Below, piece by piece: positions 16,636 through 24,813 of a stretch of 64,000 nucleotides of DNA (position 1 is the stretch's first letter; each line of letters starts with the position of its first letter). Both the position numbers and the translations under genes were made by a program. Under the pieces are notes generated by a model. That model was not told where the DNA came from. It worked only from the letters and a program-made list of their open reading frames with translations, and searched no databases. The DNA comes from JBBECE01 sp040881985 (GTDB taxonomy: Bacteria; Pseudomonadota; Alphaproteobacteria; Rhizobiales; Devosiaceae). The stretch lies in the NCBI GenBank assembly GCA_040881985.1, contig JBBECE010000023.1, positions 40,877-104,876 of the forward strand, given 5' to 3'.

Positions 16636-17307
16636 ATGGCCGAGGTTGTTGAACTGAAGGCGTCTGACCTTGCGGCCATGCTGTGTTCGAGAGTGTGCCA
16701 CGACCTGATTTCGCCGGTGGGCGCGATCGGCAACGGGCTCGAGGTGCTGGCCGATCCGGACCAGAAGGGGATGGCCGAATTCGCTCAGGAGCTGATCGAA
16801 AATTCGGCGCGCCAGGCGCGCGCCAAGCTCGAATTCGCCCGGCTGGCGTTCGGGGCGTCCTCGACCGCCGGCACCGAGATCGACACCCGCGATGCCGAGA
16901 AGGTCTCGCACTCGTATGTGGGGACCGAGAAGGCCGCCATCGACTGGAAGATTCCGCCGACTCTGCTGCCGAAAAACAAGGTCAAGATGCTGCTCAACAT
17001 GGTGCTGATTTCGGTTGGCTGCGTGCCGCGGGGGGGTGTGGTGACGGTGGTGTCGGAAGGCGCGCCGGGTGCCGAACGCTTCACCATCACCGCGACCGGC
17101 CCGAAAACGCTGGTTCCGAACGGGATGCCGGAGCTTTTAGCGGGGACCCCGCAGGACGGGCGGGTCGATGCGCAGGTGGTGCAGCCCTTTTATACGGGGC
17201 TGCTGGCGCGGGAGACCGGCATGGATTTATCACTGGCTCTGACCGGCGGCATTGTGACGTTCACCGCATTCCCGAAAGTTACCGTCGCCCAGAGCATCCA
17301 TACTTAA
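16636..17307 (+). CDS. chpT: histidine phosphotransferase ChpT
   Basis: Relays phosphate from the hybrid kinase CckA to CtrA and CpdR in the alphaproteobacterial cell-cycle phosphorelay. The 223-residue protein has the DHp-like helix with the phosphorylatable His in SRVCHDLISPVGAI (His22) and a degenerate ATPase-like C-terminal domain (about 100-215) lacking the kinase glycine boxes, as in known ChpT. The ATG at 16636 is preferred because GAGGTGG lies upstream; a TTG 30 bases earlier is unlikely. Its direct neighbour ctrA is the expected partner, while cckA is not in the window. Confidence 0.92.
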   Translation: MAEVVELKASDLAAMLCSRVCHDLISPVGAIGNGLEVLADPDQKGMAEFAQELIENSARQARAKLEFARLAFGASSTAGTEIDTRDAEKVSHSYVGTEKAAIDWKIPPTLLPKNKVKMLLNMVLISVGCVPRGGVVTVVSEGAPGAERFTITATGPKTLVPNGMPELLAGTPQDGRVDAQVVQPFYTGLLARETGMDLSLALTGGIVTFTAFPKVTVAQSIHT

Positions 17308-17397
17308 CCAAACCTTATCGGTTTTTGCCGACAATCCGGGAGCGCGCCGCGGCGTCTTTGTCCGGCGGCCCGGTATATCCGCAGGCGGAACGCGAAC

Positions 17398-17766
17398 ATG
17401 AAGACCTGTCTCATCGTCGACGACAGTTCGGTGATCCGCAAAGTGGCGCGGCGCATCCTCGAAGAGATGGACTTCGTCGTCGACGAGGCCGAGGACGGCC
17501 AGGAAGCCTTCGAGAAGTGCCGGCACGAAATGCCGGATGCGATCCTCCTGGACTGGAACATGCCGATAATGACCGGGCTCGAGTTCCTGAAGAGCCTGCG
17601 CGGTTATGTGGGCGGGGACAAGCCGAAGGTCGTCTTCTGCACCACCGAGAACGATGTCGGGCATATCGCCATGGCGCTGAAGGCCGGGGCGAACGAATAT
17701 ATGATGAAGCCGTTCGACCGGGAAATCCTTGAGTCCAAGTTCATGGAGCTTGAAGTCGAGGAATAG
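17398..17766 (+). CDS. single-domain CheY-like response regulator
   Basis: A 122-residue receiver domain with no output domain. The acidic pocket (DD at 8-9), the phospho-acceptor Asp52 in LLDWNMP, the Thr in FCTTEND and the Lys in MMKPFD are all present, so it should be phosphorylated. Its position between chpT and ctrA suggests it acts in cell-cycle or motility signalling, for example as a diffusible receiver binding a kinase or flagellar switch, but the partner is not shown by sequence. It converges on ctrA across a bidirectional terminator. Confidence 0.9.
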   Translation: MKTCLIVDDSSVIRKVARRILEEMDFVVDEAEDGQEAFEKCRHEMPDAILLDWNMPIMTGLEFLKSLRGYVGGDKPKVVFCTTENDVGHIAMALKAGANEYMMKPFDREILESKFMELEVEE

Positions 17767-17795
17767 GCCGCCCTCCGCCCGGCATGCCGATCCAA

Positions 17796-17826
17796 GCAAA
17801 AGGCCCCGCATTTGCGAGGCCTTTGC
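17796..17826. terminator. bidirectional terminator between CheY-like gene and ctrA
   Basis: An inverted repeat with outer arms GCAAAAGGCC and GGCCTTTGC around a small inner stem (CGCA-TTTGCG). It has A-rich and T-rich edges on either strand and sits between two convergent stops, so it can end both transcripts. Confidence 0.75.
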
Positions 17827-17853
17827 ATTCGGGAGCAGGAGCGGGCGCCGCTG

Positions 17854-18555
17854 TCAGGCGCTTTCTGAATATTCGGCCTCATCGGGTTCGCGCAGCACAT
17901 AGCCGCGGCCCCAGACGGTCTCGATGTAATTCTTGCCGCCGGTGGCGACGGAGAGCTTCTTGCGCAGCTTACAAATGAACACGTCGATAATCTTCAGTTC
18001 GGGCTCGTCCATGCCGCCATAGAGATGATTGAGGAACATTTCCTTGGTCAGCGTCGTACCCTTGCGCAACGATAAGAGCTCCAGCATCTGATATTCCTTG
18101 CCGGTCAGATGGACGCGCTGGCCGCCGACCTCGACGGTCTTGGTGTCGAGATTGACGGTAAGATCCGCGGTGGTGATGACCGACTGGGCGTGGCCCTTGG
18201 AACGGCGCACCACGGCGTGAATGCGGGCGACCAGCTCGTCCTTGTGGAACGGCTTGGTCATGTAGTCGTCGGCGCCGAAGCCGAGGCCCCGGACCTTGTC
18301 CTCGATGCCGGCGAGGCCAGACAGGATGAGAATCGGCGTCTGCACCTTGGCGACCCTTAAGGTGCGCAGGACTTCGTAGCCGCTCATGTCCGGCAGATTT
18401 AGGTCGAGGAGAATGATGTCGTAGTCGTAGAGCTTGCCGAGGTCGACACCTTCCTCGCCGAGGTCGGTGGTATAGACGTTGAAGCTCTCCGACTTGAGCA
18501 TCAGTTCGATGCTTTGGGCGGTGGCGCTGTCGTCCTCGATCAGGAGTACCCGCAC
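17854..18555 (-). CDS. ctrA: cell-cycle transcriptional regulator CtrA
   Basis: OmpR-type master regulator of cell cycle, motility and envelope genes in Alphaproteobacteria. The 233-residue protein has a receiver domain with phospho-acceptor Asp51 (LLDLNLPDMSG) and a winged-helix DNA-binding domain (about 130-225) whose segment GKEYQMLELLSLRKGTTLTK is nearly invariant in CtrA. The GTG at 18555 is chosen because CtrA proteins start at MRVLLIEDDSATAQ and a GGGGA site lies upstream. The C-terminus ends in SESA rather than the double alanine used for ClpXP recognition in Caulobacter. Upstream lie several TTAA half-sites and five GANTC sites. Confidence 0.97.
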   Translation of the reverse strand: MRVLLIEDDSATAQSIELMLKSESFNVYTTDLGEEGVDLGKLYDYDIILLDLNLPDMSGYEVLRTLRVAKVQTPILILSGLAGIEDKVRGLGFGADDYMTKPFHKDELVARIHAVVRRSKGHAQSVITTADLTVNLDTKTVEVGGQRVHLTGKEYQMLELLSLRKGTTLTKEMFLNHLYGGMDEPELKIIDVFICKLRKKLSVATGGKNYIETVWGRGYVLREPDEAEYSESA

Positions 18556-18643
18556 GTTCTTCCCCTTGTTCGCGTCCGGCCAGTGGACCCTCGGGGGCGG
18601 CACATGCGTCGCCAACTATCCCGAAACCATCCCTTCTGGATGT

Positions 18644-18865
18644 GATTCGACCCTAAGCGCAATTAGTTAACAAAGTTTAATTCGGTTCCGCAATATGCAG
18701 AGACAAAGTGCGAAATATTCACACAACTATCTGGAATCATTAGATTTTAGGGATCCATAACCCTTAACAATCAGGATTAAGGAAGCCTTGCAACCGACTC
18801 TTTGGACTCAGTGATTTGGGAGCCGGACTGCGCCTTGGCCTCATCGACACCTGGGCCGACGAATC
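18644..18865 (-). promoter_or_regulatory. ctrA control region: GANTC cluster and CtrA-like boxes
   Basis: Five GANTC sites lie at 18644, 18734, 18796, 18805 and 18861. TTAA pairs lie at 18667-18680 (TTAA-N6-TTAA) and 18764-18780 (TTAA-N9-TTAA, arms CCTTAA/TTAAGG). The spacings differ from the canonical N7 CtrA box. The density of CcrM sites and half-sites fits methylation- and CtrA-dependent control of ctrA, as known in Caulobacter. Confidence 0.6.
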
Positions 18866-19257
18866 CCGCCGAATGGGGCATTGTTGGCGCTTTTGGGTAA
18901 AGGAATCGTTACCGCAGGGCCAATCGCCTTCGGGGGTGCGGGGATCGACGGCACCGATCGCGGCGGCGACGGCCAGGCTCTGGGGTCGGAAACCGGGGCT
19001 CCGTTACCGGCTTATTTACCGTTTTGGCCGATGGTAAAGACCGAAGCGATCCGATCGCTGACGCCCGGGGCGGCATGCGCCGGACGATTTCGCGTACCCC
19101 GCCCGGATGGGTTCGGCGGGACGCGCGGGCGGCTCCGGATCAGGGCCGGGACGGGCGGACGACGATCGAGGCATTCTCTATCGCCGGCTCGCCGAAATCC
19201 CGGCCGGCAAAGACGGCGCGTAAGTAGACGGCTTGGTGTGAGTATGGAGTACAAGTC
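18866..19257. other. non-coding stretch between ctrA promoter and fliJ
   Basis: About 390 bases with no convincing gene. Short open frames here lack ribosome sites and any recognisable family. In remembered rhizobial layouts fliI often stands between ctrA and fliJ, but no FliI motif (Walker A or signature) is seen in any frame of this stretch. It presumably contains the fliJ promoter. Confidence 0.5.
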
Positions 19258-19668
19258 ATGAAGTCGCGCAGCGACAGCCTGATCCGGCTAAAGAGGTTCC
19301 AGGTCGACGAAAAGCGTCGGCAGGTCGCCCAGATCGAGACGATGGTCAACGACTTCGAGCGGATGGCCGCCGAACTCGAACAGCAGATCGAGCTCGAACA
19401 CCAGCGCACCGGAATTTCGGATTCCACCCATTTCGCCTATTCGACCTTCGCCAAGGCGGCGCAGGTCAGGCGCGACAATCTGACGGCGTCGGCCAACGAA
19501 ATGCGCGGCAAGCTCGAGCCGGCGCAGGACGGGCTCGCCGAAGCGGTCGAGGAACTGAAGAAGGTCGAGTTGCTCGACGCGCGCGAGAGCGCTCGCGAGG
19601 TGGCCGAAGACGCCAGGGCCGAGCAGGCCGGGATGGAGGGGGACAGCCGCCGGCGCAATCACCGCTGA
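19258..19668 (+). CDS. fliJ: flagellar export chaperone/stalk protein FliJ
   Basis: A 136-residue, highly charged, almost fully alpha-helical protein with two long coiled-coil helices, matching FliJ, the central stalk of the flagellar export ATPase complex that contacts FliI and FlhA. The N-terminal pattern SRSDSLIRLKRFQVDEKRRQ is typical of the alphaproteobacterial family. A GGAG site lies eight bases upstream of the ATG. No fliI lies next to it, so its ATPase partner must be elsewhere if flagella are made. The strong terminator downstream suggests it is transcribed alone. Confidence 0.85.
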   Translation: MKSRSDSLIRLKRFQVDEKRRQVAQIETMVNDFERMAAELEQQIELEHQRTGISDSTHFAYSTFAKAAQVRRDNLTASANEMRGKLEPAQDGLAEAVEELKKVELLDARESAREVAEDARAEQAGMEGDSRRRNHR

Positions 19669-19694
19669 AGCCCGCTTTTCACAGTCCGAGGATC

Positions 19695-19733
19695 GAGGCC
19701 CGCGCGGGATGCCGCGCGGGCCTCGCGCTTTTT
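19695..19733 (+). terminator. intrinsic terminator after fliJ
   Basis: A perfect 13-bp GC-rich stem (arms 19695-19707 and 19712-19724) with a GATG loop, followed by GCGCTTTTTG. It lies 26 bases after the fliJ stop. Confidence 0.9.
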
Positions 19734-19901
19734 GTCAACCGGCGCTGCCGCCGTACGCATTCTCGGGCCCGGCCAAGGCAAGCATCCTTGCGGGCGCGAG
19801 TTGCTGGAGGTCGCTGTTGGGGTGTCGCGTTCAAGCGCCCGCGAATTGGATTCGGAAAAAAGGCGGCAGCGTGCGGCGAGACGACCAGCCAGGCGCGGGG
19901 G

Positions 19902-20180
19902 TCAGACTTCGCGGTAGTGCTGGATCCAGGTCGTGCGCAGACCGGCAAGCCCGTGCTTGTCGATGGCGGCTTGCCAATTGAGGAATTCGTCGACACTAAG
20001 GGTATAGCGGTCGCACGCTTCCTCGAGGCTCAACAGCCCGCCGCGAACCGCGGCGACGACTTCGGCCTTGCGACGGATAACCCACCGCTTGGTTTCCTTG
20101 GGCGGCAAGTCGGCAATGGTGAGCGGGGAACCGTCTGGACCGATCACATACTTAACGCGCGGACGCATCGGTACGGTCAT
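19902..20180 (-). CDS. sciP: CtrA inhibitor SciP (DUF1153)
   Basis: A 92-residue DNA-binding protein of the DUF1153 family. In Caulobacter SciP binds CtrA and represses CtrA-activated promoters in G1. The conserved core is visible: YVIGPDGSPLTIADLPP, then a helix-turn-helix-like segment RKAEVVAAVRGGLLSLEEACDRY and the end SVDEFLNWQ. The gene completes a ctrA/chpT/sciP cluster. A TTAAG on the coding strand lies about 15 bases before the ATG and a TTAAC with GANTC lies about 85 bases upstream, consistent with CtrA control of its own inhibitor. Confidence 0.93.
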   Translation of the reverse strand: MTVPMRPRVKYVIGPDGSPLTIADLPPKETKRWVIRRKAEVVAAVRGGLLSLEEACDRYTLSVDEFLNWQAAIDKHGLAGLRTTWIQHYREV

Positions 20181-20515
20181 TCTACTCTCATACTTAACCT
20201 GACCATAACTTCGCCGGAGCGTAGCCTTTCTCGTTTAAGAAAGGCTGAAGCGGGAAGTTAGATTCGATTAACTTGTTGAGAGTGAAGCGATTTCGGCCGC
20301 GAGCCGCGAATCTGGAATTGCCGGTTCGCGAACCGTCACGCAGGGGGCAAGCAAGGGTGTGAAGGGTGGCTGGAGAGGTGCGCCATCGCCGAATTCGGCC
20401 CAGCCGCCGTGCATCGGTTAAGCATCCGCGGGCGCGGCCGGCGAGTTGTGCGCCCCTTGGCATTCCGCTACAACGCCGCGGTCCGTTGGCCCTTGAACCC
20501 AAGCCGGATAGAAAG
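20181..20515. promoter_or_regulatory. sciP-mnmA intergenic region with hairpin and CtrA-type half-sites
   Basis: This 335-base divergent region holds a perfect 9-bp inverted repeat at 20223-20246 (AGCCTTTCT/AGAAAGGCT, six-base loop), a GATTC at 20261-20265 and a TTAAC at 20268-20272. Another CtrA-like half-site lies immediately upstream of sciP. The part nearer mnmA shows no further element that I can name. Confidence 0.45.
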
Positions 20516-21664
20516 ATGCTGAACTCGCTCGACATCGCCAAGTCGCCGGCGCAGACGCGCGTCGTCGTCGCCATGTCGGGGGGCGTCGATTCCTCGGTCG
20601 TCGCCGGCATTCTGGCCCGCGAGGGCTACGAGGTCATCGGGGTCACCCTGCAGCTTTACGATCATGGCGCGGCGATGCACCGGAAGGGCGCGTGCTGCGC
20701 AGGGCAGGATATCGCCGACGCGCGTCGGGTCGCGGCAGGGCTAGGCATTCCCCATTATGTGCTCGACTATGAGGGCAGGTTCCGCGAGACGGTGATCGAG
20801 CAATTCGCTGCAAGTTACCTCAAGGGCGAGACGCCGATCCCGTGCGTTGTCTGCAACCAGACCGTCAAATTCGCCGATCTCCTGAGGGTGGCGCGCGATC
20901 TCGGGGCGGATTGCCTTGCGACGGGCCACTACATTCAGTCGAAGAAGTTGAGCGGGCGGCGGGCGATGTTCCGGCCGGTCGATGCGGCGCGCGACCAGAG
21001 CTATTTCCTCTTTGCGACGACGCCCGAACAGCTCGACTTTCTGCGGTTCCCGCTCGGCACGCTCACCAAGGACGAGACCCGCCGGCTTGCCGAGGAAATG
21101 GGGCTGAAGGTCGCGGCCAAGCCCGACAGCCAGGACATCTGCTTCGTGCCGCTGGGCAAGTACGCCGACGTGATCGAAAAGCTGCGGCCGGAAGCAGCAA
21201 CGCCCGGCAAGATCGTACATGTCGACGGACGGATGCTCGGAAAGCATCGCGGTATCATTCATTTCACCGTCGGGCAGCGGAAGGGTCTCGGCATTGCGAC
21301 CGGCGAGCCGCTTTACGTCGTTCGGCTCGAGGCGGCGACGGGCAGGGTCGTGGTCGGACCCTATGAAGCGCTCGGCTCCCGGGCGGTGCGCCTGAGGGGC
21401 GTCAACTGGCTAGGCGAGAAGCCGCTTTCCGAGATGGCGGGGCCGGACGGGCTCGATATCGAGGTGAAGCTGCGCTCGACGCGACCGGTGCGGCCCGCCG
21501 TGCTGCGCGCCGGGCCAGGCGGGGTCGAGGTCGAGCTTGTTGAAAGCGAGCACGGCGTCTCGCCCGGGCAGGCCTGCGTTTTCTACGAGGGTGGCGGCGC
21601 CGAGGGGCGGGTTCTGGGCGGCGGCTGGATCGCCGAGGCGCTAGCGGACGCCGCGGCGGCCTGA
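20516..21664 (+). CDS. mnmA: tRNA-specific 2-thiouridylase MnmA
   Basis: Activates U34 of Lys, Glu and Gln tRNAs with ATP and inserts sulfur to give s2U34. The 382-residue protein has the PP-loop motif AMSGGVDSSVVA near residue 23 and the two catalytic cysteines in PCVVCN and DSQDICFV, followed by the C-terminal beta-barrel domains. The ATG at 20516 (MLNSLDIAKS) is chosen because the longer frame is arginine-rich and unlike the family. The stop is followed directly by the ATG of a small helix-hairpin-helix gene. Confidence 0.95.
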   Translation: MLNSLDIAKSPAQTRVVVAMSGGVDSSVVAGILAREGYEVIGVTLQLYDHGAAMHRKGACCAGQDIADARRVAAGLGIPHYVLDYEGRFRETVIEQFAASYLKGETPIPCVVCNQTVKFADLLRVARDLGADCLATGHYIQSKKLSGRRAMFRPVDAARDQSYFLFATTPEQLDFLRFPLGTLTKDETRRLAEEMGLKVAAKPDSQDICFVPLGKYADVIEKLRPEAATPGKIVHVDGRMLGKHRGIIHFTVGQRKGLGIATGEPLYVVRLEAATGRVVVGPYEALGSRAVRLRGVNWLGEKPLSEMAGPDGLDIEVKLRSTRPVRPAVLRAGPGGVEVELVESEHGVSPGQACVFYEGGGAEGRVLGGGWIAEALADAAAA

Positions 21665-21862
21665 ATGGCAGCGCGGCCGGACGATCTGCCGAAGCTGGCG
21701 CGTCCCGCCCAGCGCGCGCTCGCGCAAGCCGGTATTAGCCGCCTCGGACAATTGGCGAAGCTGGACGAGGCAGCGGTGGCGAGGCTGCACGGGATGGGTC
21801 CGAAAACGATGCAGGCACTAAAGCTTGCCCTTGCCGCCAACGGCCAATCGTTCCGCCGCTAG
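21665..21862 (+). CDS. small helix-hairpin-helix protein
   Basis: A 65-residue protein made almost entirely of a helix-hairpin-helix/SAM-like fold resembling the RNA polymerase alpha C-terminal domain. The pattern is LARPAQRALAQAGI, then LGQLAKL, then LHGMGPKTMQALK with the GMGP hairpin. It probably binds nucleic acid. The ATG abuts the mnmA stop, so translation is coupled. The biological role is not known to me. Confidence 0.75.
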   Translation: MAARPDDLPKLARPAQRALAQAGISRLGQLAKLDEAAVARLHGMGPKTMQALKLALAANGQSFRR

Positions 21863-21944
21863 TTTTTTTCTCGCCCCTCCAAGGATTCCCCTTCGGGCGC
21901 CGTCTTAGGGTGCAATGATTGAACGCTGAGAGACGGATCTCGAG

Positions 21945-22511
21945 GTGTTGCAGATTGTCCGAGCGATGCCAGCCTTGATGGGCGAGCCGATCAAGCAAGG
22001 CGCCGCGACGCTGGTCGGACGAGCGCGGACGGGGGACCGCGCCGCCTTCGCGGCGGTCGTCTCGGACAATTACGACTTCATCTACCGCACCGCCTACAAA
22101 TGGTCGGGCAGACGCGAGGATGCCGAGGACATCGCCCAGGAGGTCTGCTTGAAGCTCGCGACCGCGATCGAATCGTTCGACGGGCGGTCGGCTTTCTCGA
22201 GCTGGCTCTACCGGATCACCCTCAACGCGGTGCGCGATATGCAACGGGTGCGTGGACGGCAGGCGAGGCGGGCGCAATCCTTTGCCGAGATTTCGCCCGA
22301 CGCTTCGCCCCCTACCCAGGAGGAGGCGGCGACGGAAAACCAGATCTGGGCGGCGGTGAGACGCTTGCCTGAAAAGCAGCGCGACGCGGTCATGCTGGTC
22401 TATGCCGAAGAGCTCAATCACGCCGAGGCGGCGGCGGTGATGGGCGTCAAGGAGGCGACCGTTTCCTGGTATGTGCATGAGGCCAAGAAAACCCTGAGGG
22501 GGTTCTTGTGA
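21945..22511 (+). CDS. ECF-family RNA polymerase sigma factor
   Basis: A 188-residue group IV sigma factor with only regions 2 and 4. Region 2 is seen in DNYDFIYRTAYKWSGRREDAEDIAQEV (about 40-70) and region 4 in LPEKQRDAVMLVYAEELNHAEAAAVMGVKEATVSWYVHEAKK (about 140-185). The GTG start at 21945 is uncertain; ATG codons at 21966 and 21978 are alternatives. It lies seven bases before a von Willebrand membrane protein that may control it. The regulated genes are unknown, but such pairs usually answer envelope stress. Confidence 0.9.
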   Translation: MLQIVRAMPALMGEPIKQGAATLVGRARTGDRAAFAAVVSDNYDFIYRTAYKWSGRREDAEDIAQEVCLKLATAIESFDGRSAFSSWLYRITLNAVRDMQRVRGRQARRAQSFAEISPDASPPTQEEAATENQIWAAVRRLPEKQRDAVMLVYAEELNHAEAAAVMGVKEATVSWYVHEAKKTLRGFL

Positions 22512-22518
22512 GGCATCA

Positions 22519-24558
22519 ATGACGACCGACAAAGAACTGCAATCGCTGAAGAATATCGCTATTTCTCAAGCGTCGCGCGAATTGCGCGAGCTCGCCCTGG
22601 GGATGGCGATGGAAGCCTATGACCGCGAACAGGCGAGAGCGCGCCGTGGCGTCCAAGGAATGTCCGCGGGCGAGCGTCTCAGGTCCATCAGCAACGCCCT
22701 GAGAAGGACCTTTACCATGGACATTCGCATTCCGATCGGCGCCGCCGCCGCCGGGCTTCTGCTTCTGCCGCTGGCGCTGCAGCTCAATTCGACGACCTCG
22801 CTGACCCAGCTGCCGCCGATCAGCCAGCCGCTGCCCGAGCCCAAGGTGGGAGTCAGCGTCACCGGCGACGAAAGCGCCGGGCAGGTTTTGACGACCGTCG
22901 ACTCGCTTCCCCGAAACGTCCGGCAGGAGAACGACGCGGCCGACGCCGTCGGCAACGAACAGTCGCCAAGCGAGATCGCGCCCGCCCCGCCGCGCGGTGA
23001 CTTCCGTGACCGGGCGGCGGGCGGTCAGGCGCCAATGGTCCTGGCTGAGCCCTCCGAGAGCGGCGCCGTCACCGCGATGCGGACGCTCGAACATGAGCAG
23101 GCGATGCCGGCGCCTTACGATCGGGCGGGCGACCGGTTCGAGGAATTCGAAGATTCAGGCGTCATCTCGGTCGCCGACCAACCGGTCTCGACGTTTTCGA
23201 TCGACGTCGATACCGCATCCTACTCGTATGTGCGGCGGGCGCTGACCGACGGGTTCTTGCCGGCGGCCGACGCGGTCCGGGTCGAGGAGATGATCAACTA
23301 CTTCCCCTACGACTATCCCGAGCCGGAGAGCGCCACAGTGCCTTTTCAGCCGACCGTCGCCGTCTATCCGACGCCCTGGAACCCCGATACGCAGCTCCTG
23401 CATGTTGGCATCAAGGGCTATACCCCGCCCGCCGGGGCTGACAGGCCGGCCAATCTGGTCTTCCTGATCGACACGTCGGGGTCGATGGACGAGCCGGACA
23501 AGCTGCCGCTCCTCAAGCGTTCCTTCGCGATGCTGGTCGAAGGGCTCGACGCGCACGACACGGTCTCGATCGTCACCTATGCGGGCAGCGCCGGCACCGT
23601 CTTGATGCCGACGCCGGCCTCCGACAAGGCGCGAATTCTCGATGCGCTCGACAATCTGATGCCGGGCGGCAGCACCGCCGGAGCGGCGGGGATCGAGGAG
23701 GCCTACCGTCTCGCCGAACGGGCGCAGATCGAGGACGGGGTCAACCGGGTGATCCTGGCCACCGATGGCGATTTCAATGTCGGGATCTCCTCGCCCGAGG
23801 AACTCGAGCGGTTCATCGCCAAGAAACGCGACGAGGGGATTTTCCTTTCGGTGCTTGGTTTCGGCACCGGCAACTACAACGACGCGCTGATGCAGGCCCT
23901 CGCCCAGAACGGCAACGGCAACGCCGCTTACATCGACAGGTTCGCCGAAGCCCGCAAGGTATTGGTCGAAGACGCCGGCTCGACGCTGGTGACGATTGCC
24001 AGCGACGTCAAAATCCAGGTTGAGTTCAATCCGGCGTTGGTCGCCGAGTATCGCCTCGTTGGGTACGAAACTCGCGTGCTCAACAATGAGGACTTCAACA
24101 ACGATCGCGTCGACGCCGGCGATGTGGGCGCGGGTCACACGGTGACCGCGATCTACGAGATCACCCCGGTCGGCTCACCGTCCCAGGGGAGCGATCCGCT
24201 GCGCTACGGGGGCGAACAGCCTGCGGTTTCAGAGGGTGAACCCAGCGATGAGATTGCTTTCGTCAAGCTTCGCTACAAACTGCCGGGCGAAGAAGCCTCG
24301 CGCCTGATCGATCTGCCGGTGACGCAGGCGAACGTCGTCGACGGTACCGCGGGGCTCAGCGATGACATGCAGTTCGCCGCCGCCGTCGCCGGCTTCGGAC
24401 AGAACCTCCGCGACGGGCAGTATGCCGGTGCGATGAGCTACGAGGAGATCGCCGAGCTCGCCCGAGAGGGGCGCGGCGCCGATCCCGAGGGTTACCGGTC
24501 GCAGTTCGTGACGCTGGTCGAGCTTGCCGACAGCCTCAGCGCCTCCTCCGCCCGCTGA
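22519..24558 (+). CDS. von Willebrand factor A membrane protein (YfbK-like)
   Basis: A 679-residue protein with a charged cytoplasmic N-terminus (1-70), one membrane helix near 72-92, a linker, then the conserved pre-vWA segment (VSTFSIDVDTASYSYVRR, about 215), a vWA domain with the MIDAS motif DTSGS (about 318), and a DUF3520-type C-terminal domain. This matches E. coli YfbK. Most of the protein should be periplasmic. It is cotranscribed with an ECF sigma factor, so the cytoplasmic N-terminus may act as its anti-sigma element; this is inference, as no named anti-sigma domain is recognised. Confidence 0.88.
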   Translation: MTTDKELQSLKNIAISQASRELRELALGMAMEAYDREQARARRGVQGMSAGERLRSISNALRRTFTMDIRIPIGAAAAGLLLLPLALQLNSTTSLTQLPPISQPLPEPKVGVSVTGDESAGQVLTTVDSLPRNVRQENDAADAVGNEQSPSEIAPAPPRGDFRDRAAGGQAPMVLAEPSESGAVTAMRTLEHEQAMPAPYDRAGDRFEEFEDSGVISVADQPVSTFSIDVDTASYSYVRRALTDGFLPAADAVRVEEMINYFPYDYPEPESATVPFQPTVAVYPTPWNPDTQLLHVGIKGYTPPAGADRPANLVFLIDTSGSMDEPDKLPLLKRSFAMLVEGLDAHDTVSIVTYAGSAGTVLMPTPASDKARILDALDNLMPGGSTAGAAGIEEAYRLAERAQIEDGVNRVILATDGDFNVGISSPEELERFIAKKRDEGIFLSVLGFGTGNYNDALMQALAQNGNGNAAYIDRFAEARKVLVEDAGSTLVTIASDVKIQVEFNPALVAEYRLVGYETRVLNNEDFNNDRVDAGDVGAGHTVTAIYEITPVGSPSQGSDPLRYGGEQPAVSEGEPSDEIAFVKLRYKLPGEEASRLIDLPVTQANVVDGTAGLSDDMQFAAAVAGFGQNLRDGQYAGAMSYEEIAELAREGRGADPEGYRSQFVTLVELADSLSASSAR

Positions 24559-24598
24559 GGCAATAGCGCCGGCGCTCCTCTCCCCCGGCGCTGGGGCG

Positions 24599-24627
24599 GG
24601 ACGGCGGGACCAGAAGTCCCGCCGTCC
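24599..24627 (+). terminator. intrinsic terminator after vWA gene
   Basis: A perfect 12-bp stem GGACGGCGGGAC/GTCCCGCCGTCC with a CAGAA loop followed by GTTTGC, 40 bases after the stop. Confidence 0.8.
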
Positions 24628-24736
24628 GTTTGCATGCCTGCATTTTCCGCGCCGGGCCGGCTTGCTTGACAGGGTGGGAGGCCGGACCTAATACCCCTGA
24701 CGCGCCGGGCCCGAAAGCCCGCAACCTGCGCTTCGG

Positions 24737-24813
<77 letters not shown>

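Noticed and set aside
18881..19261. 126-codon ORF between ctrA and fliJ as a FliI remnant
   Set aside because: No Walker A, signature or other FliI motif in any frame; composition looks non-coding.
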